Source: Comamonadaceae bacterium (GTDB lineage: Bacteria > Pseudomonadota > Gammaproteobacteria > Burkholderiales > Burkholderiaceae_C). From it: a stretch of DNA of 41,760 nucleotides. A program made the position numbers and the translations under genes. The notes below the pieces were generated by a model, which ran no database searches, had not been told where the DNA came from, and saw only the letters and a program-made list of their open reading frames with translations. Below, in pieces: positions 1 to 10,925 of this stretch; within the stretch, counting starts at the first letter, position 1, and the number at the start of each line of letters is the position of its first letter. The stretch is taken from assembly GCA_013823485.1 (NCBI GenBank), contig PNMF01000012.1:1-41760 (forward strand). The letters run 5' to 3'.

Positions 1-1181
1 TCCAGGCATTCGGCGGCCTCGGCCACCAGCGCCATGCGCACACGGCCGGCACCCGGGTTGGCGCCCAGCGCCGTACGCGCCAGGTAGCTGCCGGGCAAGA
101 CCGTCACATTGTATTGAGCGAGCAGTTCGCGGGCGAAGGCTTCGTCCGCACCGAGGCCCGGCACGGCGGTGGCCCAGCGCGCCGGCACGCCGGCCCAGAG
201 GTAGAACGAAGCGTCCGGCAGGGCCACGTCCAGCACCTCGGCCAGCAGCGGCGTGACCTGCGCGAACTTTTCGCGGTACTGGCGGCGGTTGTCCTCCACA
301 TGCGCCTCGTCGTTCCAGGCGGCCACGCTGGCGGCCTGCACCACCGGGCTCATGGCCCCGCCGTGGTAGGTGCGGTAGAGCAGGAAGGGTTTGAGCAGTG
401 CCGCATCGCCGGCCACGAACCCGCTGCGCAGACCCGGCACATTGCTGCGTTTGGACAGGCTGGTGAAGGCCACGAGCCGGCGGAAATCGGTGCGGCCCAG
501 TCGCTGCGCGGCTTCCAGCCCGCCCAGCGGCGGCTCGTCGCGGAAATAGATCTCGCTGTAGCACTCGTCCGACGCGATCACGAAGCCGTGGCGGTCGCTC
601 AGCTCGAACAGCCGCGCCCATTCCGACAGCGGCATGACCGCACCGGCCGGGTTGCCCGGCGAGCACACATAGACCAGCTGGGTGCGGGCCCAGGTCGCTT
701 CGGGCACACGGTCCCAGTCGGCGGCAAAGTTGCGGGCCTGATCGCTCGGCACATAGAAGGGCTCGGCGCCGCTGAGGTAGGCCGCGCCCTCGTAGATTTG
801 GTAGAACGGATTGGGGAAGACGACGGTCGCCCCTTCGCGGGTCGGGTCGACCACGGTCTGGGCGAAGGCAAACAGCGCCTCGCGGGAACCGTTCACCGGC
901 AGTACCTGGGTGGCGGGGTCCAGCTGCACGCCGTAGCGGCGCTGCACCCAGCCGGCACAGGCTTCCCGCAGCGCGGGCTCGCCGGCGGTGGCCGGGTAAC
1001 TGGACAGGCCGTGGCCCAGGGCACCGGCCAGCGCCTGTTTGAGGAACTCGGGGGCCGGGTGGCGGGGTTCGCCGATGCCCAGGCTGATGGGGCGGATGCC
1101 GGCCGGGGGTGTGACACCGGCCAACAGGGCCCGCAGCCGCTCGAAGGGGTAGGGCTGCAGGCGGGAGAGCTTGGGATTCAT
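1..1181 (-). CDS. dapC: DapC-type succinyldiaminopimelate aminotransferase (3' end outside window)
   Basis: A PLP-dependent class I/II aminotransferase, cut by the window edge after about 393 codons. Its expected reaction is transfer of an amino group from glutamate to N-succinyl-2-amino-6-ketopimelate in the lysine/diaminopimelate pathway, in the cytoplasm. The N-terminus MNPKLSRLQPYPFERLRALL and the early ISLGIGEPRH segment are typical of betaproteobacterial DapC. The PLP lysine is K244 in SLSKRSNVPGLRSGF, with the NPAG and SDECYSEIY cofactor-pocket motifs before it. The ATG at 1181 has no Shine-Dalgarno but has a GATAAT hexamer 8 nt upstream. The specific DapC call rests on family resemblance; another aminotransferase of this subgroup is possible. 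Confidence 0.88.
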   Translation of the reverse strand, partial: MNPKLSRLQPYPFERLRALLAGVTPPAGIRPISLGIGEPRHPAPEFLKQALAGALGHGLSSYPATAGEPALREACAGWVQRRYGVQLDPATQVLPVNGSREALFAFAQTVVDPTREGATVVFPNPFYQIYEGAAYLSGAEPFYVPSDQARNFAADWDRVPEATWARTQLVYVCSPGNPAGAVMPLSEWARLFELSDRHGFVIASDECYSEIYFRDEPPLGGLEAAQRLGRTDFRRLVAFTSLSKRSNVPGLRSGFVAGDAALLKPFLLYRTYHGGAMSPVVQAASVAAWNDEAHVEDNRRQYREKFAQVTPLLAEVLDVALPDASFYLWAGVPARWATAVPGLGADEAFARELLAQYNVTVLPGSYLARTALGANPGAGRVRMALVAEAAECL

Positions 1182-1189
1182 GGGCCCGG

Positions 1190-1195
1190 ATTATC
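1190..1195 (-). promoter_or_regulatory. -10-like hexamer of dapC, probable leaderless start
   Basis: GATAAT (minus strand) matches the sigma70 -10 consensus at five of six positions and ends 8 nt before the dapC ATG, so initiation would fall at or next to the start codon. No good -35 is visible; CTGAAC lies 19 nt upstream inside the 3' end of the MHYT gene. There is no Shine-Dalgarno in the gap. Confidence 0.45.
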
Positions 1196-1216
1196 GGGCC
1201 TGACCAAATACCCCGT

Positions 1217-2014
1217 TCAGGCGCGGCGGGCTGCCGCGGCGCGGGCCTGCAGGGCCCGTGCCATCGCCTTGGTCTGGCGGTGGCGCAGGTACTGGAAACC
1301 CTGGTCCAGCGAGAGCATCACGGTCATGAGCACGGTGGTGACGATCACCAGCGACGGCAGGCGGAACGAGCTGATGAAACCGCTGCCCTGCGGGATGGCC
1401 GAGCGGGTGTCGGTGGTGCAGATGAACTCGGCAGCGGCCATGCCGGTGTAGTGCATGGCGCACACCGCCACGCCCATGGCCACGGCGGCCAGCACCCGGC
1501 GCGACAGGGTGGGGGTGTTGAAGGCCAGCCACAGGGCCACGGTGGAGGCCACCACGGCGATCACCACCGACAGGCCGACCAGCAGCCAGTTCCAGTCAAT
1601 GAAGCCGTAGATCTTCAGGCCGAACATGCCCATGTAGTGCATCACCACCACGCTCAGGCCGAGCCCGGTGCCGGCCACGGCCAGGCGCGGCAGGCTTTCC
1701 GGGTTGTGCGCGGCATAGCGGACCGCCAGCGATGCCGCCACCACCACCACCACCAGCGAAGCGAAGGTTTCGGTCATGGAATAGCTGCTGCCGACGTCCA
1801 TCTGCAGGGCCAGCATGCCGATGAAGTGCATTGACCACACGCCGATGCCGCCCAGGGCGACGCCGACCGTGATCAGGTTGCTCAGGCTGATGCGGCCGTC
1901 ACGGGCCTTGACCCGACCGGCTGCGGTCAGCGCGACGAAGGAGCCGATCACGGCAAAGAGGAAGGACAGGGCGACCAGGCCCAGGTCGAATTCGGTGGTG
2001 ACAGCGGAGTTCAT
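1217..2014 (-). CDS. MHYT-domain integral membrane sensor protein
   Basis: A 265-residue protein that is almost entirely membrane-embedded, with about seven hydrophobic segments. Three copies of the MHYT signature are visible: SMHFIGM, VMHYMGM and AMHYTGM. In this family the paired Met/His residues are proposed to bind copper or sense a diatomic gas at the membrane's outer face. MHYT modules are usually fused to GGDEF/EAL or kinase domains, but here only a short basic, Ala/Arg-rich tail follows, so it is a stand-alone version with no visible output domain. It precedes dapC on the same strand with a 35-nt gap. A near-palindrome at 2040-2055 lies just upstream of its ATG. Function beyond membrane sensing is not inferable. 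Confidence 0.88.
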   Translation of the reverse strand: MNSAVTTEFDLGLVALSFLFAVIGSFVALTAAGRVKARDGRISLSNLITVGVALGGIGVWSMHFIGMLALQMDVGSSYSMTETFASLVVVVVAASLAVRYAAHNPESLPRLAVAGTGLGLSVVVMHYMGMFGLKIYGFIDWNWLLVGLSVVIAVVASTVALWLAFNTPTLSRRVLAAVAMGVAVCAMHYTGMAAAEFICTTDTRSAIPQGSGFISSFRLPSLVIVTTVLMTVMLSLDQGFQYLRHRQTKAMARALQARAAAARRA

Positions 2015-2039
2015 GTGGTGATGCTCAAGGTTCTATTTC

Positions 2040-2055
2040 TGAACTGGTCGGTTCA
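2040..2055. promoter_or_regulatory. Near-palindromic candidate operator upstream of the MHYT gene
   Basis: TGAACTGGTCGGTTCA has perfect 5-bp outer arms (TGAAC/GTTCA) and a near-symmetric core. It sits 25 bp upstream of the MHYT ATG. The layout resembles operators bound by TetR-family dimers, but no such regulator is in the window. It overlaps TCGGTT (2048-2053), which can pair with AACCGA at 2062-2067. The operator role is inference. Confidence 0.35.
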
Positions 2056-2172
2056 AGACGCAACCGAAGGAGGCGCGATTATGTGACTTCGTGTAACTCC
2101 CGGGCGGGTTCCGGCCCGACTCCGGCGTGGGATGGGCCGATTTTTGGCCGGTGGGGTGGAATACGTCACGGT

Positions 2173-2191
2173 CGGTCCGGCCGCCGGACCG
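2173..2191. promoter_or_regulatory. 19-bp perfect inverted repeat upstream of smc
   Basis: CGGTCCGGCCGCCGGACCG has 9-bp perfect arms around one central base. It ends 15 bp before a -10-like TATGAT (2207-2212), which lies about 30 bp before the smc GTG. It therefore occupies the region where RNA polymerase would contact the -35. It could be a repressor site or an RNA/DNA hairpin; nothing in the window identifies a binding protein. Confidence 0.4.
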
Positions 2192-2241
2192 GCCTCACCC
2201 GGCAGTTATGATTTCCGGCTGCCGTCCATCACTCCGCTGCC

Positions 2242-5200
2242 GTGCGCCTCAATTCCATCAAGCTGTCCGGCTTCAAGTCGTTCGCCGAACCCACCAATTT
2301 CATGCTGCCCGGGCAGCTGGTGGGCGTGGTCGGGCCGAACGGCTGCGGCAAGTCCAACATCATGGACGCGGTGCGCTGGGTGCTGGGCGAGTCCAAGGCG
2401 TCCGAGCTGCGCGGCGAGTCCATGCAGGACGTCATCTTCAACGGCACCAACAACCGCAAGCCCGCCAGCCGGGCCAGCGTGGAGCTGGTGTTCGACAACA
2501 GCGACCACCGGGCCGGTGGTCAGTGGGGCCAGTTCGCCGAGATCGCGGTCAAGCGGGTGCTGACCCGCGACGGCAACAGCAGCTACTACATCAACAACCA
2601 GCCGGTGCGCCGCCGCGACGTGCAGGACGTGTTCCTGGGCACTGGCCTCGGGCCCCGGGCCTACGCCATCATCGGCCAGGGCACCATCAGCCGCATCATC
2701 GAGAGCAAGCCCGAAGAACTGCGCCTGTTCCTGGAGGAAGCGGCCGGCGTCTCCAAATACAAGGAACGGCGCCGCGAGACCGCCAACCGGCTCAACGACA
2801 CGCGCGAGAACCTCACCCGGGTGGAAGACATCCTGCGTGAGCTCAATGCCAACCTGGACAAGCTGGAGAAGCAGGCCGAGGTGGCGGCGCGCTACCACAC
2901 CCTGCAGGACAGCGCCACGCTCAAGCAGCACCAGCTGTGGTTCCTCAAGCGCAGCGAGGCCGAGGCCGACCAGGCCCGCATCCGCACCGACGCCGCCCAG
3001 GCGGTGAACGACCTGGAGTCGCGCACCGCCGACCTGCGCCGCATCGAGTCCGAGCTGGAAACCATCCGCCAGGCGCATTACGCCGCCGGCGACCAGGTCA
3101 ACCAGGCCCAAGGCAAGCTGTACGAGGCCAGCGCCGAGGTCGGCAAGCTGGAAGCCGAGATCCGTTTCGTGGTGGAGGGCCGCCAGCGGGTCGAGCAGCG
3201 CCTGCAGCAGCTGCGCGAGCAGATGGCCTCCTGGGGCACCCGCAGCGAAGACGCCCAGGCCGAGCTGGAGCAGATGGCCGAACAGCTGGTGGCGGCCGAG
3301 GAACAGTCGGTGGTGCTGTCGGCCCAGGGCGAAGACCAGGCCGGGGCGCTGCCGTCGCTGGAAGACGCATTGCGCGCGGCGCAGAACCGGGCCAACGAGC
3401 AGCGGGCCAGCGTGGCCCAGGTGCAGCAGCAGATCCAGGTGCTGGCCGCCGAGCAGCGCAGCATCGAGGAGCAGAGCCGGGGCCTGAACCAGCGCCGCGA
3501 GCGCCTGCTGGGTGACCGCAACGCGCTGGCCGCCCCCGACGAAGCCCGCCTGAGCGGACTGCAGGCCCAGCACGACGAAGCCCGCGAACAGGCCGAGCTG
3601 GCCGCCGCCCGCCTGCAGGAGCTGCAGGACAGCGTGCCCCAGCTCGACGACGAACGCCGCACCGCGCAGCAGGCGGTCAACACCGAATCGTCGCGGCTGG
3701 CCGACCTGAGCGCCCGGCTCGAGGCCCTGCGGGCGCTGCAGGACAAGGTCCGCACCGACGGCAAGCTCAAGCCCTGGCTCAGCCGGCACGGGCTGGACGG
3801 CTTGCAGGCGCTGTGGAGCCGCATCCATGTCGAGTCCGGCTGGGAAAACGCGCTGGAGGCTGCGCTGCGGGAGCGGCTGGGCGCCCTGGAGGTGTCGCGC
3901 CTGGACATGGTGCGGGCGTTTGCCGCCGATGCCCCGCCGACGCGCCTGGCCTTCTACAACCCGCCGCCGGCCGCCCCTGCTGCCGCCGCGCCGACCGGCT
4001 TCAAGCCGCTGGCCGGCCTGCTGCGCCTGAACGACGCCGGCCAGCAGGCTTTGCTGGCCGACTGGCTGACCGGCGCGCTGGTGGCCGACTCGCTGGAAGA
4101 AGCCCTGGCCCGCCGCAGCGAGCTGCAGCCCGGCCAGACCCTCTATGTGGCCAGCGGCCATGCGGTCACCGCGCACAGCGTGAGCTTTTATGCGCCGGAC
4201 AACGAACAGGCCGGCCTGCTGGCCCGGGCCCAGGAAATCGAGAACCTGGACAAGGCACTGAAGGGCCAGCAACTGATCGCCGAGCAGACGCGCGCAGCGC
4301 TGGTGCGGGCCGAAGCGGCCTGCAGCGACGCCTCGCAGCGGCTGGTGTCGGCCCGCCGAGAGGCCGCCGAAGCGCAGAACCGCGCCCACGAACTGCAGGT
4401 CGAAACCCTGCGCCTGAGCCAGCTCGCCGAGCAGACCCGGGCTCGCAGCGAGCAGATCGGGCGCGACCTGGCCGAGGTCGACGCCGCCCTCGACGAGCTG
4501 CAGGACCGGCGCGTGACCGCCGAGGCCCGCTTCGAGGAGCTGGACATGCAGCTGGCCGACAGCCAGGAGCGCCACGCCCAGCTCGACGACAAGGTGATCG
4601 AGGCCGAGCGCGCCCTCAACCAGGCCCGCGAACAGCAGCGCTCGCTGGAGCGGCAGGCCCAGGAGGCCACCTTCGCGCTGCGCAGCCTGCAGGCCCGCCA
4701 GGGTGAGCTGCAGCGTTCGCTCGAGACATCGGCCAGCCAGGCCCGGTCGCTGGCCGACGAAGAGCAGCGCGCCCGGGACGAACTCTCCCGCCTGAACGAC
4801 GCCGCCGCCCAGGCCGGCCTGCAGAACGCGCTGCAGGCCAAGCAGGAGCGCGAACAGGCCCTCTCCAGCCTGCGCAGCCAGTACGACGACCTGACCCTGA
4901 AGCTGCGCGCCAGCGACGAGCGCCGCCTGCAGCTCGAACGCGAACTGGAGCCGCTGCGCCACCGCATCACCGACTTCCAGCTCAAGGAGCAGGCCGCGCG
5001 GCTGGGCGTGGAGCAGTACAGCCAGCTGCTCGACGAAGCCCAGGCCGACCTGGCGGCCGTGGGTCAGAGCATCACCGAAGGCAACGTGCGCCTGACCGGC
5101 CTGCAGAGCGAGATCGACCGGCTGCACCGCGAGATCCAGGCGCTGGGCGCGGTCAACCTGGCGGCGCTCGACGAGCTCACCGCCGCCCGCGAGCGCAAGA

Positions 5201-5760
5201 CCTTCCTGGACGCCCAGTCGGCCGACCTGGTCGAGGCCATGACCACGCTGGAAGACGCCATCCGCAAGATCGACAACGAAACCCGCGACCTGCTGGGCAG
5301 CACCTTCGAGACGGTCAACCAGCACTTCGGCAAGATGTTCCCCGAGCTGTTCGGCGGCGGCAATGCGCGGCTGGTCATGACGGGAGAGGAAATCCTGGAC
5401 GCCGGCGTGCAGGTCATGGCGCAGCCACCGGGCAAGAAGAACCAGACCATCCACCTGCTGTCCGGCGGCGAGAAGGCGCTGACCGCCATCGCGCTGGTGT
5501 TCGCCATCTTCCAGCTCAACCCGGCACCGTTCTGCCTGCTCGACGAGGTGGACGCCCCGCTGGACGATGCCAACACCGAGCGCTACGCCCGGCTGGTCAC
5601 CGCCATGTCCGGCGACACCCAGTTCCTGTTCATCAGCCACAACAAGATCGCCATGGAAATGGCCCGCCAGCTGATCGGCGTGACCATGCAGGAGCAGGGC
5701 GTCTCGCGCATCGTGGCGGTCGACATGGAGTCGGCCGCCGGCATGCTTCAGGCCAGCTGA
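2242..5760 (+). CDS. smc: Chromosome segregation/condensation protein SMC
   Basis: A 1172-residue ATPase of the SMC family, which forms the Smc-ScpA-ScpB condensin that compacts newly replicated origin regions. The N-terminal ATPase half carries the Walker A GPNGCGKSN (residues 31-39, Lys37). Long coiled coils flank a hinge at roughly 510-650. The C-terminal half has the signature LSGGEK (1073-1078) and the Walker B CLLDEVDAP with Asp1101/Glu1102. Length is normal for the family. I chose the GTG at 2242 because MRLNSIKLSGFKSFAEPT is the canonical SMC N-terminus; there is no clear Shine-Dalgarno before it. The gene is followed 11 bp later by zipA and then ligA in an apparent operon. Confidence 0.97.
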   Translation: MRLNSIKLSGFKSFAEPTNFMLPGQLVGVVGPNGCGKSNIMDAVRWVLGESKASELRGESMQDVIFNGTNNRKPASRASVELVFDNSDHRAGGQWGQFAEIAVKRVLTRDGNSSYYINNQPVRRRDVQDVFLGTGLGPRAYAIIGQGTISRIIESKPEELRLFLEEAAGVSKYKERRRETANRLNDTRENLTRVEDILRELNANLDKLEKQAEVAARYHTLQDSATLKQHQLWFLKRSEAEADQARIRTDAAQAVNDLESRTADLRRIESELETIRQAHYAAGDQVNQAQGKLYEASAEVGKLEAEIRFVVEGRQRVEQRLQQLREQMASWGTRSEDAQAELEQMAEQLVAAEEQSVVLSAQGEDQAGALPSLEDALRAAQNRANEQRASVAQVQQQIQVLAAEQRSIEEQSRGLNQRRERLLGDRNALAAPDEARLSGLQAQHDEAREQAELAAARLQELQDSVPQLDDERRTAQQAVNTESSRLADLSARLEALRALQDKVRTDGKLKPWLSRHGLDGLQALWSRIHVESGWENALEAALRERLGALEVSRLDMVRAFAADAPPTRLAFYNPPPAAPAAAAPTGFKPLAGLLRLNDAGQQALLADWLTGALVADSLEEALARRSELQPGQTLYVASGHAVTAHSVSFYAPDNEQAGLLARAQEIENLDKALKGQQLIAEQTRAALVRAEAACSDASQRLVSARREAAEAQNRAHELQVETLRLSQLAEQTRARSEQIGRDLAEVDAALDELQDRRVTAEARFEELDMQLADSQERHAQLDDKVIEAERALNQAREQQRSLERQAQEATFALRSLQARQGELQRSLETSASQARSLADEEQRARDELSRLNDAAAQAGLQNALQAKQEREQALSSLRSQYDDLTLKLRASDERRLQLERELEPLRHRITDFQLKEQAARLGVEQYSQLLDEAQADLAAVGQSITEGNVRLTGLQSEIDRLHREIQALGAVNLAALDELTAARERKTFLDAQSADLVEAMTTLEDAIRKIDNETRDLLGSTFETVNQHFGKMFPELFGGGNARLVMTGEEILDAGVQVMAQPPGKKNQTIHLLSGGEKALTAIALVFAIFQLNPAPFCLLDEVDAPLDDANTERYARLVTAMSGDTQFLFISHNKIAMEMARQLIGVTMQEQGVSRIVAVDMESAAGMLQAS

Positions 5761-5771
5761 AACACACCCTT

Positions 5772-9374
<3,603 letters not shown>

Positions 9375-9399
9375 GGGGTCTCCAGGGGTGTCGGTGATG

Positions 9400-9413
9400 G
9401 GCGAAACTTCGCC
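9400..9413. promoter_or_regulatory. Short inverted repeat in the cytochrome c / def divergent promoter region
   Basis: GGCGAAACTTCGCC has perfect 6-bp arms around AC and lies midway in the 65-bp gap between two divergent genes. A minus-strand TTGACT (9433-9428) could be a -35 for the cytochrome gene, but no convincing -10 accompanies it. A regulatory role is speculative. Confidence 0.25.
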
Positions 9414-9439
9414 AATTCCCGTACCCGAGTCAAGCCGCC

Positions 9440-9976
9440 ATGAGTGTTCAAGCCATCCTGAAAATGGGCGACCCCCGCCTGTTGCGCCACGCCAGGCCGG
9501 TCGAGCGTTTCGACACCCCCGAACTGCACGCGCTGGTGCAGGACCTGCTCGACACCATGGCGCATGCCAACGGTGCCGGGCTGGCCGCACCCCAGATCGG
9601 GGTCGATCTGCAGGTCGTGATCTTTGGCGCCGACCAGCCCAACCCGCGCTACCCCGACGCGCCGGTGGTGCCCCGCACCGTGCTGGTCAATCCGGTCATC
9701 ACGCCGCTGTCGGACGAGGAAGAGGAGGGCTGGGAAGGCTGCCTGTCGGTGCCCGGGCTGCGCGGTGTGGTTCCGCGCTGGCGGCGCATCCGCTACACCG
9801 GCTTCGACCTGCTGGGCCGCCCCATCGACCGGGTGGCCGAAGGCTTCCATGCCCGGGTGGTGCAGCACGAGTGCGACCACCTGTGGGGCACGCTGTACCC
9901 GATGCGCGTGCGCGACTTCAGCCGTTTCGGCTTCACCGAGGTGCTGTTCCCCGGGCTCGATGCCGCCGACGACTGA
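9440..9976 (+). CDS. def: Peptide deformylase
   Basis: A 178-residue metalloenzyme that removes the formyl group from nascent N-terminal formylmethionine. All three family motifs are present: [10 protein letters not shown] (45-54), EGCLSVPG with metal ligand Cys101, and the HECDH helix with His143, Glu144 and His147. Length is ordinary. It stands alone on the plus strand, divergent from the cytochrome c gene. No strong Shine-Dalgarno precedes the ATG. Many Burkholderiales carry a second def next to fmt; this copy is not next to fmt within the window. Confidence 0.97.
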   Translation: MSVQAILKMGDPRLLRHARPVERFDTPELHALVQDLLDTMAHANGAGLAAPQIGVDLQVVIFGADQPNPRYPDAPVVPRTVLVNPVITPLSDEEEEGWEGCLSVPGLRGVVPRWRRIRYTGFDLLGRPIDRVAEGFHARVVQHECDHLWGTLYPMRVRDFSRFGFTEVLFPGLDAADD

Positions 9977-10073
9977 ACCGGGCACCGACCCTTCAGCCGA
10001 CATCATGGGTTTGTGAGGATTCGGGCGCGTGGCGGCGCCACCAACCGGCAGTTCAACCTGCTGGAGTGCCCCC

Positions 10074-10772
10074 ATGCTGCCTGCTTCCCGGCCCATTCCC
10101 GTTCCTGTTCCGGCCGTTCAAGGCCATGCCGCCGCTCCGTCATCGGAGGGCACCCCGTCGGAGGGCGCCCCCACCGGCCGGGAGCACCAGCTGTTGTCCG
10201 AGTCGCGCCACTCCCCCGACCGCGCGGTGGAGGGGAAGCGCCGGTGCCGGCCCATGCTGAGCGACTGGCTGGCCGACGTCGAGCGGCAGCGCTCCCGCCT
10301 GGACGACATCCGGACCGCCTTGCGCTCGGTCCGCCGGAACCGGCGCCTGTCGCTGCAGATCAAGCTGGCCCGGGAGACCAGCCCGCCGTGCAGCGGTGCC
10401 GAGCTGGGGCAGGCGGTGCTGAACAGCAACCGGTTGATGGTCGGCCTGGAGTCTTCGTTCCTGCGCAAACAGGAACGCAGGCTCATCCGCCTGGCATGCA
10501 CCCGCGAACTGCTCACGCCGCAGGTGCTGCTGTTCCAGGCACGTGAGGAATGGGCCGCCCTGCAGGCAGACCTGGCGGGCCGGCTCCCGGAGCCGGGCAT
10601 GCATCTGCGGCAGGAGACGGTGGTCGGCGACCTGGTCGACCTGATGGAAGCGCTGCACCCCGACACGCCGTTGCCGGAGGCCCAGCGTTGGGTCGGAGCC
10701 CGCGTGGAAGAGCTGCGGCCGAACCGCCGCCGGCTGCTCACCGGCATCGACAGGGAGGAGCCGCCCGGCTGA
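10074..10772 (+). CDS. Hypothetical protein with Pro/Ser-rich N-terminus
   Basis: A 232-residue protein I do not recognise. The first 70 residues are low-complexity (Pro, Ser, Ala, Val) and include tandem pentapeptides SEGTP-SEGAP. The rest is predicted helical and rich in Arg, Leu and Gln, with pattern SLQIKLARE and ELRPNRRRLL, and has no transmembrane segment. I chose the ATG at 10074 over 10029 because GGAG lies 7 nt upstream. Third-position G/C bias supports coding on this strand, although the minus strand is also open over 10118-10873. It is convergent with glnD. The helical body with a disordered leader is compatible with a secreted effector or a cytosolic adaptor, but nothing decides. 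Confidence 0.6.
   Translation: MLPASRPIPVPVPAVQGHAAAPSSEGTPSEGAPTGREHQLLSESRHSPDRAVEGKRRCRPMLSDWLADVERQRSRLDDIRTALRSVRRNRRLSLQIKLARETSPPCSGAELGQAVLNSNRLMVGLESSFLRKQERRLIRLACTRELLTPQVLLFQAREEWAALQADLAGRLPEPGMHLRQETVVGDLVDLMEALHPDTPLPEAQRWVGARVEELRPNRRRLLTGIDREEPPG
10143..10172 (+). repeat. Tandem 15-bp repeat inside the hypothetical gene
   Basis: Two adjacent 15-bp units, tcggagggcaccccg and tcggagggcgccccc, differ at two positions and encode SEGTP and SEGAP. Being a multiple of three, the unit could expand or contract without a frameshift. Confidence 0.7.
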
Positions 10773-10861
10773 TCTGTCCGCACCCGTCGGTTTCCTCCGG
10801 TCTTCACATACCCATGCGCCATGCAATCCACCGACCAGCGCCAGCTGCGCCACCACCTGAA

Positions 10862-10889
10862 CCGGCCTTCCATGGCTGGAGCCGGCCGG
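10862..10889. terminator. Hairpin between convergent hypothetical gene and glnD
   Basis: CCGGCC (10862-10867) pairs with GGCCGG (10884-10889), with an inner TCCA/TGGA stem. No T-run follows on either strand, so it is at best a weak bidirectional terminator in the 153-bp convergent gap 10773-10925, which otherwise shows nothing recognisable. Confidence 0.25.
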
Positions 10890-10925
10890 GCTGAGGTCGG
10901 CGCCGCTCGCGCGGGCCCGGGGGCT

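Noticed and set aside
2206-5640. Very long minus-strand open frame (1144 codons) opposite smc
   Set aside because: Its translation is a Gly/Val/Leu/Gln-rich low-complexity mirror of smc codon bias with no domain; smc on the other strand is certain.
9375-9590. N-terminal extension of the cytochrome c frame
   Set aside because: It would bury the signal peptide, run into def, and ignore the ribosome-binding site before 9374.
10118-10873. Minus-strand open frame opposite the 232-residue hypothetical gene
   Set aside because: Arg/Ser-rich and without a ribosome-binding site; the plus-strand frame has better third-position bias and a GGAG-led start. Not fully excluded.
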